Shown here: positions 14,926 through 20,757 of the stretch, piece after piece | How the letters are laid out: every line of letters starts with the position of its first letter | How positions within the stretch are numbered: position 1 is the first letter of the stretch | IMG/VR virus record: IMGVR_UViG_3300021197_000246 | Location: 1 to 52,399 of that record | DNA length: 52,399 nt | From: a virus | Direction: 5' to 3' (one strand) | Notes under the pieces: generated by a model | What the model was told of the DNA's origin: nothing | Database searches by the model: none | Seen by the model: the letters and a program-made list of their open reading frames with translations, nothing else | Position numbers and translations under genes: made by a program

Positions 14926-15119
14926 TAGAATATCCCCTTAAATCTCTGTGGACGAGCAATCGGGCTAAAGCCCTTGATCATGCCGCCGGCTGCTTTCTTT
15001 ACTGGAGCCTTTTTGGATTCAGCAAGAGCTTCCCGCTCTCGCTCCTTCTTGAGCTGATTTATCAACTGCGTCAACTCTTCATAGCTGGCAGTGGTAATGT
15101 CAATTTTTTTCGCAGGCAT
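14925..15119 (-). CDS. Short basic coiled-coil protein ending RFKGIF (copy 4)
   Basis: I chose ATG 15117-15119, with GGAGG seven to eight bases upstream, rather than the TTG before it. The 64-residue protein has a coiled-coil-like helix (YEELTQLINQLKKERERE), a Lys/Ala/Gly-rich part and the end SPIARPQRFKGIF. It shares only the last six residues with the other tagged genes. It is the first of the four in transcription order. The function is unknown. Confidence 0.6.
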   Translation of the reverse strand: MPAKKIDITTASYEELTQLINQLKKEREREALAESKKAPVKKAAGGMIKGFSPIARPQRFKGIF

Positions 15120-15134
15120 CAAAAAATCCTCCCG

Positions 15135-16163
15135 TCAAGAGTATAATCGAAACACGTCGGCGATACCACCCCGAGCCTTCTTCACTAACTTCAGGTCAGG
15201 CTTCGCCGGTTTTTTAGGTAACCCAACACCCACAGCGTCCCGCTGCTGACCCTCTGCAAACACACGAAACGCATCCGCCCTAGCAGCAGCGTCCATATCC
15301 GGAGTTACCCCCGCAGCCTGTTCCAAAGCAGCAGCCCTCGCCCTTACCTCCGCTGCTTCAGGAGACGCCTCATACCTCGCCCGCTTCGCCTTCAACTCCA
15401 TCTCGCGACGAGACTTGCTACCCTCCACGCGCCGAGCTACAAGATCATCCAACCCAGTAAAAGCTTCACGGTCCGGGTTCCGACGCGCAATGTCCTTCAA
15501 CAAATCATCAGCACTTATAAGCGTGTCGCCAACAGCCTCATTCACCCTATTCGCACTTTGAACCAAAGCACTCGTTAATGCCTCACTCTGAGGTAAACCT
15601 TCATCCAGTAACCCCTGATACTCCAACACAACATCTTCTGCAAAATCAGTAGGACCACCTAAACCATAATCCTCAAGGTTGTAGTCGGAAACCATGTCCT
15701 CAACTTCTACCTCAACCTTCCGAGAACGGGCGTTCAATACCTCAACGTCCGAGGGCGGAGCTTTTAGCTGCGCGTCACTCGTACCTTGAAGCTCGGACCC
15801 CTGACCTTTTTTCACACGAGCGGCTTTTGCAAATTGAGAAGCAATGCCCACTAAACTGCCTTCCATGCCCAAGCCACCAACAACACGACCAATCGTCTCT
15901 TCCGTGCTGCCTGTAGGACGATCATAAGTTACCCCGACAGCCTCTCCGAGGTCCGCGTACTTATCTATCAGGTACTCTGATCCCATCACCGGCTTGTCAG
16001 AAACAGGTATGCCAACCGCACCCATAGCCATGTTGACGATATCAACAGGGGCACCAATCAAATCAAAAGGCGCGTACTTCGCACCACGCACTATGTCAGA
16101 TTTTATCTGGTCAGCCCGCTCTGGATCGAAGGGCTTCTTGCCGGGACGGTCACCTTGAGCCAT
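15135..16163 (-). CDS. Hypothetical internal virion-type protein, 342 aa
   Basis: It starts MAQGDRPGKKPFDPERADQI. The segment APFDLIGAPVDIVNMAMGAVGI (about 32-53) with a nearby GSEYLIDKYADLGEAVG resembles N-terminal parts of large marine phage structural proteins; the 1313-aa protein at 36557-40498 has a comparable IDLVADT/GIDPVGTPG region. The middle is Asp/Glu-rich and helical; the end LVKKARGGIADVFRLYS has an RGG tail recalling the short tagged genes. It lies between TerL and the tagged genes, probably as a virion component. Confidence 0.5.
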   Translation of the reverse strand: MAQGDRPGKKPFDPERADQIKSDIVRGAKYAPFDLIGAPVDIVNMAMGAVGIPVSDKPVMGSEYLIDKYADLGEAVGVTYDRPTGSTEETIGRVVGGLGMEGSLVGIASQFAKAARVKKGQGSELQGTSDAQLKAPPSDVEVLNARSRKVEVEVEDMVSDYNLEDYGLGGPTDFAEDVVLEYQGLLDEGLPQSEALTSALVQSANRVNEAVGDTLISADDLLKDIARRNPDREAFTGLDDLVARRVEGSKSRREMELKAKRARYEASPEAAEVRARAAALEQAAGVTPDMDAAARADAFRVFAEGQQRDAVGVGLPKKPAKPDLKLVKKARGGIADVFRLYS

Positions 16164-17647
16164 CAGTAATACTCTCTTGTCTTGGACGGCAACCAGTCAT
16201 CAAGCTCTTCACCATGCAGACTAATAAACCCGCCCTGCCTAAAACGCATCAGAGCCATTGTCATGCTGTCACAGAAGTCATCGTGATCTCCGTTAGGAAA
16301 CGAAGCTACCTCTTCAATCACTTCTTCAGCAAATCTCCTACCAGAAGGATACCACACTTTACCAGATTCAAATATAGGAGAAGCCATATGCATGCGAGTT
16401 GTCTTATCAACACCCCCACCGCCCCTTTTCCGGCCCGGAGAAAACGTAGTAACCGGCAGATTGATCAAGCGCATCTCGTCCGCGAGCGGAGTACCTGATG
16501 CCTTGGCCTCAATCAACATCATATCCGGCTCCCAATACTCATTCTCCTCTGTAGCAATCTGCTTCAGCTCTGGGAAGTTCCACCGACCCTTCTTCGCGTC
16601 AAGCATAATCAAATGCTGCTCGCCGTTATCATGCGGCTCAAACACGCCCCACGTCGTGATGGCAGTGTAGTCAGCCGTTTCTTTCTTGCTGTACGCAGTA
16701 TCATAAGACTGAATGACATACTGTAGAGCAGGTATATCCTCCTCTTCCCACGGTTGCCACCACTCCCGCTTGATCATCGCCGTCTCTTCAGAGACGGGAT
16801 TCTGCTGCCACTGAGCGTTCCACTTTCCAGGCGAAAGCGAAGCTTTTACCTTTAATAACTCATCTTTTTTCCAAAATTCAGGCCAAAGAGGCTCGTCAGA
16901 AGGCATGATGGCAGGAAACTCTACCACCTCCCACTGGTCAGACATGATGTCGTTACCCTGTGCTTGCAGTAACCGGCCCGTCAAATCCTTCTTTGACCAC
17001 CGTGTTTGCACAATAATAATGGAACCACCCGGCTGAAGACGCTGTCTCGGACCCGAAGTGTACCACTCATAGGTTCTATCATACGCAGTGGGAGATAACG
17101 CATCCTGCTCCGAGTGCGGATCGTCAATAATCACCAAGTCACCACCACGACCAGTCATTGCTGCGCCCACCCCAGCAGCAAAATACTCGCCCCCCGCGCT
17201 GGTCTCCCACCGACCTGCCGCTTGGGAATCCTGTTTCAAGTCCGTGTTTGGAAAGATCTCCGCATACTTGGGGTCAGCGATCAGATCTCGGACTTTCCTG
17301 CCGAATCTTACAGCAAGTTCAGTGTTCATGGTAGCCTGAATGATTTTCAACTTCGGATTTCGGCCCAAGAACCACGAAGGCATGAGGTAGGACGCAAACT
17401 CAGACTTACTGTGACGAGGGGGCATGTTCACAATCAATCGCTTCAAGTCACCCGAAGCTATGCGCTCTAACTTTTCTGCAATGATTTTATGATGTCGGCC
17501 CACGATGAACCCATCATACACATGCTGGACGTAGTCCATGAAGTTATCTTGCGCTGATTCTCGGGTCTCCAGGAGCTTTAGCTGCTGTTCTAGCAGCAGC
17601 ATTTCTCGGAGGTCGTCCTCTGGAACTGTATCTAATCCTATGCTCAT
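16163..17647 (-). CDS. terL: Terminase large subunit (TerL)
   Basis: This 494-residue protein packages DNA into the head by ATP hydrolysis and then cuts it. The ATPase region has the viral Walker A-like PPRHSKS (76-82), and LVIIDDP as Walker B at about 171-177. The nuclease half (from about 310) shows YDTAYSKKETADYTAITTWG and later LIEAKASGTPLADEM, the acid-rich pattern of an RNase H-like nuclease. It is the first gene on the leftward late strand with its small subunit encoded separately at 21110-21655. A gap of 277 bases separates it from the early genes. Confidence 0.92.
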   Translation of the reverse strand: MSIGLDTVPEDDLREMLLLEQQLKLLETRESAQDNFMDYVQHVYDGFIVGRHHKIIAEKLERIASGDLKRLIVNMPPRHSKSEFASYLMPSWFLGRNPKLKIIQATMNTELAVRFGRKVRDLIADPKYAEIFPNTDLKQDSQAAGRWETSAGGEYFAAGVGAAMTGRGGDLVIIDDPHSEQDALSPTAYDRTYEWYTSGPRQRLQPGGSIIIVQTRWSKKDLTGRLLQAQGNDIMSDQWEVVEFPAIMPSDEPLWPEFWKKDELLKVKASLSPGKWNAQWQQNPVSEETAMIKREWWQPWEEEDIPALQYVIQSYDTAYSKKETADYTAITTWGVFEPHDNGEQHLIMLDAKKGRWNFPELKQIATEENEYWEPDMMLIEAKASGTPLADEMRLINLPVTTFSPGRKRGGGGVDKTTRMHMASPIFESGKVWYPSGRRFAEEVIEEVASFPNGDHDDFCDSMTMALMRFRQGGFISLHGEELDDWLPSKTREYY

Positions 17648-17924
17648 GCCGGAACGATATTATAACGCAATGAATTTATCAACCCAGCATGGCATGGCAT
17701 GTGGCGTCAACACCCCCCGCCGAAAAAAGGGGGTGCCCCCCGCGCGGATCCAAATCTGGCTGGCAAAGCCCCCAAGTAACCCCGCCCCGCGCAGTTTAGA
17801 ATGATTCCAATTTGCATAGTTGCGAGACGTTCGCAAAGATAATGGGTTGACCCATGCGATCCCATGTGATCTTATGGTTTTCAAGAGGGAAGCAACCCTC
17901 ACAACAGCGACATAGGAGGTTCAT
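17648..17924. promoter_or_regulatory. Divergent intergenic control region (TerL / early genes)
   Basis: No gene is seen. It holds, from left: tandem GGCAT-type repeats near 17686-17703; a CACCCCC/GGGGGTG inverted repeat (17710-17733) with an A6 run in its loop; GC-rich sequence; a perfect 17-bp palindrome at 17820-17836; and a candidate sigma70-like promoter with TTGACC at 17847-17852, a 17-base spacer and TCTTAT at 17870-17875 reading right. ATGGG and CCCAT pair around TTGA at 17842-17855. The ribosome site AGGAGG of the next gene lies at 17912-17917. Confidence 0.45.
17820..17836. promoter_or_regulatory. 17-bp palindrome, operator candidate
   Basis: TTGCGA and TCGCAA flank the five bases GACGT, a perfect 6-bp inverted repeat in a promoter region between divergent early and late genes. 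This is the usual shape of a dimeric repressor site. Candidate binding proteins in the window are the winged-helix protein (18490-18876) and the RHH protein (28166-28309), without direct evidence. Confidence 0.4.
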
Positions 17925-18158
17925 ATGTCAAAGCGCGAAACACTCAAGACCCGGTTGGCTGGCCGGATTTTTACAGCCACATTCACCAAGGCAGACGGCA
18001 CGACCCGGAAAGCATGGGGGCAGCTCGTCGAGGATGATCGCCTCAATGATCACCCCGACACGATCACATTCATTGACTTCGGTCTGGGCAAGCCCCGCCG
18101 CGCCAAGCTTGACGGACCGTACGAATTCCGGTCTGGCAAGACCGTGGTGTCGGGCTAA
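17925..18158 (+). CDS. Small early protein, DUF2693/SH3-like
   Basis: It starts MSKRETLKTRLAGRIFTATF and the segment ATFTKADGTTRKAWGQL recalls the TFTKxDGTxR signature of DUF2693-type small proteins, whose fold may be SH3-like (from memory). The rest is short beta strands (DTITFIDFGLGKPRRAKLDG) and ends TVVSG. Good ribosome site (AGGAGGTTCAT). It is the first gene rightward from the control region, so it is probably expressed early after entry. The function is unknown. Confidence 0.6.
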   Translation: MSKRETLKTRLAGRIFTATFTKADGTTRKAWGQLVEDDRLNDHPDTITFIDFGLGKPRRAKLDGPYEFRSGKTVVSG

Positions 18159-18391
18159 TGGGCAAGCTCACTCGCATTCACGTTAATCAGCACGTGATCC
18201 GCGCCAACGCCAAGAGTGGAGACCGTAACCCGGTCTTCACCGTCAAGGCAGGCAAGTCTAATCGATACGCCAGCGAGGTCGAGATTGAGGGCCGCTGCCG
18301 GCTGGTCTACAGCCCCGACAAGCCGCTGTCATGCGGGGCAAAGGTCTGGATCGAGGTTCTAGACGAGAACAACGTGGTCCTCAAGGAATGA
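18158..18391 (+). CDS. Small early protein, 77 aa, unknown
   Basis: It overlaps the previous stop by one base (TAATG). It starts MGKLTRIHVNQHVIRANAKS and continues GDRNPVFTVKAGKSNRYASE, then VEIEGRCRLVYSPDKPLSCG, mostly beta. I remember similar proteins with HVIRANAK and NPVFTVKAGKSNRY from marine phages, no function given. It ends 22 bases before the hammerhead ribozyme, so its transcript would be cut right after it. Confidence 0.6.
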   Translation: MGKLTRIHVNQHVIRANAKSGDRNPVFTVKAGKSNRYASEVEIEGRCRLVYSPDKPLSCGAKVWIEVLDENNVVLKE

Positions 18392-18396
18392 GGGCC

Positions 18397-18412
18397 GGGG
18401 GCTTCGGCCCCC
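18397..18412 (+). ncRNA. UUCG-capped hairpin at hammerhead 5' edge
   Basis: GGGGGC and GCCCCC pair around the stable tetraloop TTCG. No T-tract follows, so it is not an intrinsic terminator. Its last base directly abuts the hammerhead stem III. After ribozyme cleavage this hairpin would remain near the 3' end of the upstream transcript and would shield it against 3' exonucleases. Confidence 0.65.
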
Positions 18413-18463
18413 ACCGTCTGGCAGTGAGTGCTGCCACTGATGAGGCCAAAAGGCCGAAACGGT
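18413..18463 (+). ncRNA. Type III hammerhead ribozyme
   Basis: All conserved parts are present in order. Stem III 5' strand ACCGU (18413-18417) and cleavage-site C 18418 form the GUC triplet. Stem I is UGGCAG/CUGCCA with the loop UGAGUG (18419-18436). Core CUGAUGA follows at 18437-18443. Stem II is GGCC, loop AAAA, GGCC (18444-18455). Core GAA is at 18456-18458, and the stem III 3' strand ACGGU is at 18459-18463. Every stem pairs perfectly. Predicted self-cleavage is between 18418 and 18419. Helix III is open, so this is type III. It would separate the upstream two-gene message from the winged-helix message beginning at 18490. Identification rests on the known consensus; activity is predicted. 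Confidence 0.93.
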
Positions 18464-18489
18464 AAACATAGTCATGGAGGATATGACAA

Positions 18490-18876
18490 ATGATTAAGAC
18501 AGTATCGACTATTTTCGACAAGGTTCAGACTGTTGAGCTGGAGCGGACAACCTACGGATATGATCTTTGGATCTGGCACCTAGACGGGGACGGCAAGCGC
18601 GAGCTTAACCGCATAGAGATTGACGGGGATAACATTGAGGTCCGGGCCACGGACCGCCGGCCCGCCAAGCCAAAAGCCATGTTTGCAAAGGACACGGTGG
18701 CCCGCTGCAAAGAGCTGCTAACCAGCGGGGGCAAGTTTACGGTCCCGCAGCTCTCGACCTTTCTGGGCCTCAAGAAAAGCAGCGTTCACTCGCTGATCTG
18801 GGAGATGCGCAAGGTCCATAAGCTGGACGTGAAGAGCGAGAAGACTGGCAAGCGGAACAAGCGTTTCTCAATTTAA
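18490..18876 (+). CDS. Winged-helix DNA-binding protein, 128 aa
   Basis: It starts MIKTVSTIFDKVQTVELERT after GGAGG (18476-18480); a 4-codon ATG frame just upstream, overlapping the start, is probably chance. The N-terminal half is beta-rich with YGYDLWIWHLDGDGKRELNR. The C-terminal half is a winged helix: VARCKELLTSGGKFTVPQLS, TFLGLKKSSVHSLIWEMRKV and HKLDVKSEKTGKRNKRFSI, with helix-turn-helix and wing. It is a candidate transcription regulator of the early region. Its mRNA would carry a 5'-OH end produced by the hammerhead. Confidence 0.65.
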   Translation: MIKTVSTIFDKVQTVELERTTYGYDLWIWHLDGDGKRELNRIEIDGDNIEVRATDRRPAKPKAMFAKDTVARCKELLTSGGKFTVPQLSTFLGLKKSSVHSLIWEMRKVHKLDVKSEKTGKRNKRFSI

Positions 18877-18892
18877 CAGCGATAAAAAACTT

Positions 18893-18924
18893 GCCTACAC
18901 CGTCCTTGATGGTGTAGGCTTTTA
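18893..18924 (+). terminator. Rho-independent terminator after winged-helix gene
   Basis: GCCTACACC and GGTGTAGGC (9 bp) pair around a 9-base loop, followed by TTTTATT. It ends the transcript that starts at or before the hammerhead. The next gene begins at 18952. Confidence 0.8.
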
Positions 18925-18951
18925 TTATGTCATAGGAAAAGGAGAAAGATT

Positions 18952-19224
18952 ATGACCGCAAGAAAGACTAATCCTTTTGGTAAATCAGCCACCAAGCAAA
19001 AGCCCTACGCAGTGTATAGATCCAGTCATGGCTGGACGTGGGCAGTGTTGAAGACCTATAAGCGGCCCGACAAGGAGGCCGGGGATCAATACGCTCGCTG
19101 GTTCACTTTCGTCACGTCTCCACTTTGCCCGGAGGGCGAGTGGGGTGACACCTACGCAGCGGACGTGAAGCAGCACGGACGCCTAGCAGCAGCCACTGAC
19201 GAGTGGCGTGAACACTACGGGTGA
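18952..19224 (+). CDS. Conserved small protein, WAVLKTYKRP motif, 90 aa
   Basis: It starts MTARKTNPFGKSATKQKPYA after an AAGGAGAAAG ribosome site. The conserved-looking centre is WTWAVLKTYKRPDKEAGDQY then ARWFTFVTSPLCPEGEWGDT, with a following helix. I recall the same block in many uncultured marine viruses; function unknown. It is flanked by terminators on both sides, so it is its own short transcription unit in the early region. Confidence 0.6.
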   Translation: MTARKTNPFGKSATKQKPYAVYRSSHGWTWAVLKTYKRPDKEAGDQYARWFTFVTSPLCPEGEWGDTYAADVKQHGRLAAATDEWREHYG

Positions 19225-19230
19225 TCGAAC

Positions 19231-19259
19231 CCGCCGCACGGGGCGGAAAGTACCGTGCG
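19231..19259 (+). ncRNA. Compact H-type pseudoknot in 3' UTR
   Basis: CCGCC (19231-19235) pairs with GGCGG (19242-19246). The loop GCACGG (19236-19241) pairs with downstream CCGTGC (19253-19258), both perfect. It begins seven bases after the stop of the preceding gene and ends before a strong terminator, so the element belongs to its 3' end. An alternative single hairpin CGCACGG/CCGTGCG is possible. No known riboswitch class is recognised. Confidence 0.5.
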
Positions 19260-19275
19260 AACCTCCCATGACTTG

Positions 19276-19307
19276 CCCCCAGACTTCGGTCTGGGGGTCT
19301 TTTCTTT
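19276..19307 (+). terminator. Strong terminator with TTCG loop
   Basis: CCCCCAGAC and GTCTGGGGG form a 9-bp perfect stem capped by TTCG and followed by TCTTTTCTTT. It closes the transcription unit of the 18952-19224 gene and its pseudoknot. Confidence 0.9.
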
Positions 19308-19330
19308 GCGGGCCTGCGCCCGACATATAG

Positions 19331-19351
19331 GGACGCAGGGCGCAGGCCGCA
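19331..19351 (+). repeat. Degenerate GGACGCA heptamer repeat, cluster 1
   Basis: Three tandem 7-base units (GGACGCA, GGGCGCA, GGCCGCA). Part of it (19339-19348) is the inverted partner of GGCCTGCGCC at 19311-19320, so it can fold back after the terminator. It is the first of several such clusters in 19.3-20.9 kb. Confidence 0.6.
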
Positions 19352-19357
19352 GGGCCA

Positions 19358-19377
19358 TACGGTATTATTATACCGTA
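19358..19377. promoter_or_regulatory. 20-bp palindrome upstream of early gene
   Basis: TACGGTAT and ATACCGTA are perfect inverted 8-bp arms separated by TATT. It lies 20 bases upstream of the ATGGGATAAT motif and about 75 bases before the next gene start. It may be an operator for a dimeric regulator, or a small hairpin. Confidence 0.4.
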
Positions 19378-19396
19378 CGCGCTGCGCTGCTTTTCC

Positions 19397-19417
19397 TTTG
19401 CGTATATGGGATAATAT
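19397..19417 (+). promoter_or_regulatory. Recurrent TTTGCGTATATGGGATAATA motif (site 1)
   Basis: The block resembles 19992-20012 and 21896-21916, sharing TTGC(A/G)T, then ATGGGAT and a T/A-rich end. Each lies upstream of a rightward early gene. It may be a promoter, including GATAAT as a -10 element, or a regulator's binding site. Spacing does not give a canonical -35/-10 pair here. Confidence 0.4.
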
Positions 19418-19452
19418 GCTAGGATCTAAGAGTCATAACTATGGAGGTTATA

Positions 19453-19653
19453 TTGACTAAATCAGAAAACATTATTGATCGTATAGACGCGGCTAATGCC
19501 CGCGTTTCTGAGGCCATTTCCATGTTGGAGGATCTCCCTATGGATCACCGGGTTCACTCCGAAGATCTGATGGGAGAGATCGATACCGCGATCTCCGACC
19601 TACAGAGCGTTGAATACGCGCTTGAGGTCATCGTCCGCCCGGAGGAAAGCTGA
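19453..19653 (+). CDS. Small helical early protein, TTG start, 66 aa
   Basis: I chose TTG 19453 because GGAGG lies five bases upstream; the ATG at 19441 has no ribosome site and contains that GGAGG itself. The protein runs MTKSENIIDRIDAANARVSE then AISMLEDLPMDHRVHSEDLM and GEIDTAISDLQSVEYALEVI, almost wholly helical and acidic, as in a coiled-coil or dimer protein. The next gene overlaps its stop by one base. The function is unknown. Confidence 0.5.
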   Translation: MTKSENIIDRIDAANARVSEAISMLEDLPMDHRVHSEDLMGEIDTAISDLQSVEYALEVIVRPEES

Positions 19654-19907
19654 TGACCTATTTTAAGGACGGACGTAACACATGCGACCATCGGGATTCC
19701 GATGGTCGTAAGGAATACACATGGTACGAGTACGACGCGCGGGGCTACATGCTCGGCGGGCGCATGTGCCACATGTGCGCCTCCGAGGTCGAGGCCGATA
19801 ACCGGAGACGCTATCGCGCTGATGTGTTTTCGGACTCCGACTATTGGCACGATGAGGATCTAGAGCCGGAGGCCGGAGTCGGGCGCGATGAGTTCAGCGG
19901 GTACTAG
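19653..19907 (+). CDS. Small Cys-motif early protein, 84 aa
   Basis: It starts MTYFKDGRNTCDHRDSDGRK with a TGATG overlap. The centre reads YEYDARGYMLGGRMCHMCAS, and the end is acidic. C-x2-C (MCHMC) plus the earlier Cys and His residues may bind zinc. I recall short phage proteins with YDARG followed by CxxC, function unknown. It is closed by a bidirectional-type terminator immediately downstream. Confidence 0.55.
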   Translation: MTYFKDGRNTCDHRDSDGRKEYTWYEYDARGYMLGGRMCHMCASEVEADNRRRYRADVFSDSDYWHDEDLEPEAGVGRDEFSGY

Positions 19908-19915
19908 AAAAAATC

Positions 19916-19945
19916 AGGACCGGCTTGCGCCGGTCCTAATTTTTT
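19916..19945 (+). terminator. Terminator, probably bidirectional
   Basis: AGGACCGGC and GCCGGTCCT pair over 9 bp with loop TTGC. TAATTTTTT follows to the right and an A6 run lies at the left, so the stem can stop transcription from both sides. Confidence 0.85.
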
Positions 19946-19967
19946 GTGCCTGCCCCATATCACACGG

Positions 19968-19988
19968 GGACGCAGGACGCAGGACGCA
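19968..19988 (+). repeat. Tandem GGACGCA repeat, cluster 2
   Basis: Three exact tandem copies of GGACGCA, followed by GGGC. It lies between a terminator and the promoter of the GP88-like gene. Same unit as at 19331 and 20764. Confidence 0.8.
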
Positions 19989-19992
19989 GGGC

Positions 19993-20020
19993 TTGCATAT
20001 ATGGGATTTTCCTATATAAT
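19993..20020 (+). promoter_or_regulatory. Promoter for GP88-like gene
   Basis: TTGCAT at 19993-19998 and TATAAT at 20015-20020 are separated by 16 bases, close to a sigma70 consensus. The spacer contains ATGGGAT, the recurrent early-region motif. The ribosome site GGAGG lies at 20036-20040 and the gene starts at 20046. Confidence 0.7.
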
Positions 20021-20045
20021 AATCGGGTCATAAATGGAGGAATAA

Positions 20046-20651
20046 ATGGACGACAAAAAACTTTTATCTAATGTTAGTAAAATGCCAGGACATAGCATCT
20101 CGCGCGATGCCAGGTTGTGCAACGTAGGCGCGAAGCTCCGCCTAGTTAAAGGATCTACATGCGAAAAATGCTATGCATTAAAGGGCATGTACAACATGCC
20201 TAATGTGCGGGCCGCGATGGTACGCAGGGAGGATTTTTTCCATGCCATCGATTTTGTTCCGCGCATGGTCGCGGTTCTTAATCGACTACGGACACCAGAA
20301 TTTAGATGGTTCGATTCTGGCGATGTCGAAGATTCGCGCATGGGTCACAACATTCTAGATGTTTGCGAAGCAACACCGAACAAAAAGCATTGGATCCCAA
20401 GCCGCGAATATAAAATTTGGGGTGACGTTTTAAGGATCCGCAACCTGCCCGACAATGTCACGTTGCGAATGTCTGCCCATATGATAGACGGACAAGCCCC
20501 CAAGGCGTGGCAGAACACCAGCACAGTCGCCGGCAGCGCGGGCAAGATCACCGGGCACCTATGTCCAGCCCCCACACAGGATGGAAAATGCGGGCCATGC
20601 CGAGCATGTTGGGATCGCTCGGTCTCCAATGTCACATACAAACAACACTGA
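20046..20651 (+). CDS. GP88-like (gene 88 family) Cys protein, 201 aa
   Basis: It starts MDDKKLLSNVSKMPGHSISR. Then STCEKCYALKGMYNMPNVRA gives C-x2-CYAxKGxY, and VRREDFFHAIDFVPRMVAVL, FRWFDSGDVEDSRMGHNILD and PNKKHWIPSREYKIW follow. This matches my memory of the Gene 88 protein family of phages, where the Cys motif may bind a metal or iron-sulfur cluster. A C-terminal HLCPAPTQDGKCGPCRACW adds four Cys. Biochemical function is unknown. It is a single-gene unit with its own promoter and terminator. Confidence 0.7.
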   Translation: MDDKKLLSNVSKMPGHSISRDARLCNVGAKLRLVKGSTCEKCYALKGMYNMPNVRAAMVRREDFFHAIDFVPRMVAVLNRLRTPEFRWFDSGDVEDSRMGHNILDVCEATPNKKHWIPSREYKIWGDVLRIRNLPDNVTLRMSAHMIDGQAPKAWQNTSTVAGSAGKITGHLCPAPTQDGKCGPCRACWDRSVSNVTYKQH

Positions 20652-20659
20652 CACCATTG

Positions 20660-20688
20660 CCACGGTCCTCGGACCGTGGTACTTTTTC
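20660..20688 (+). terminator. Terminator after GP88-like gene
   Basis: CCACGGT and ACCGTGG pair around CCTCGG, followed by TACTTTTTCTT. It starts nine bases past the stop codon. Confidence 0.8.
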
Positions 20689-20717
20689 TTATGTCTTTCT
20701 CCATGACATATGACACG

Positions 20718-20754
20718 CAGGACGCAGGGCCGCAGGGCTTTGCGTCCTGTTTTT
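20718..20754 (+). terminator. Second hairpin terminator built from the heptamer motif
   Basis: CAGGACGCA at 20718-20726 pairs with TGCGTCCTG at 20741-20749, and TTTTTAT follows. One arm is the repeat unit GGACGCA itself and the other its inverted copy. It backs up the terminator at 20660. On the other strand it lies just past the stop of the nuclease gene. Confidence 0.6.
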
Positions 20755-20757
20755 ATA

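Larger units (their letters stand above)
14325..14960 (-). repeat. Dispersed direct repeat at gene ends (RGGTFKGIF-coding)
   Basis: Bases 14325-14361, 14549-14585 and 14746-14782 are near copies of a 37-base block that encodes the shared tail and stop, with a shorter match at 14925-14940. Each lies at a gene junction, spaced 180-225 bases. The block includes the AAAGGA-like or AAGGGGA-like ribosome site for the next gene, so duplication of a tail plus translation start is a simple origin. Confidence 0.6.

Noticed and set aside
19200-19270. GGGTTCGATC on the minus strand, like a tRNA T-loop.
   Set aside because: No acceptor, D or anticodon stems; the sequence overlaps a coding end and the pseudoknot.
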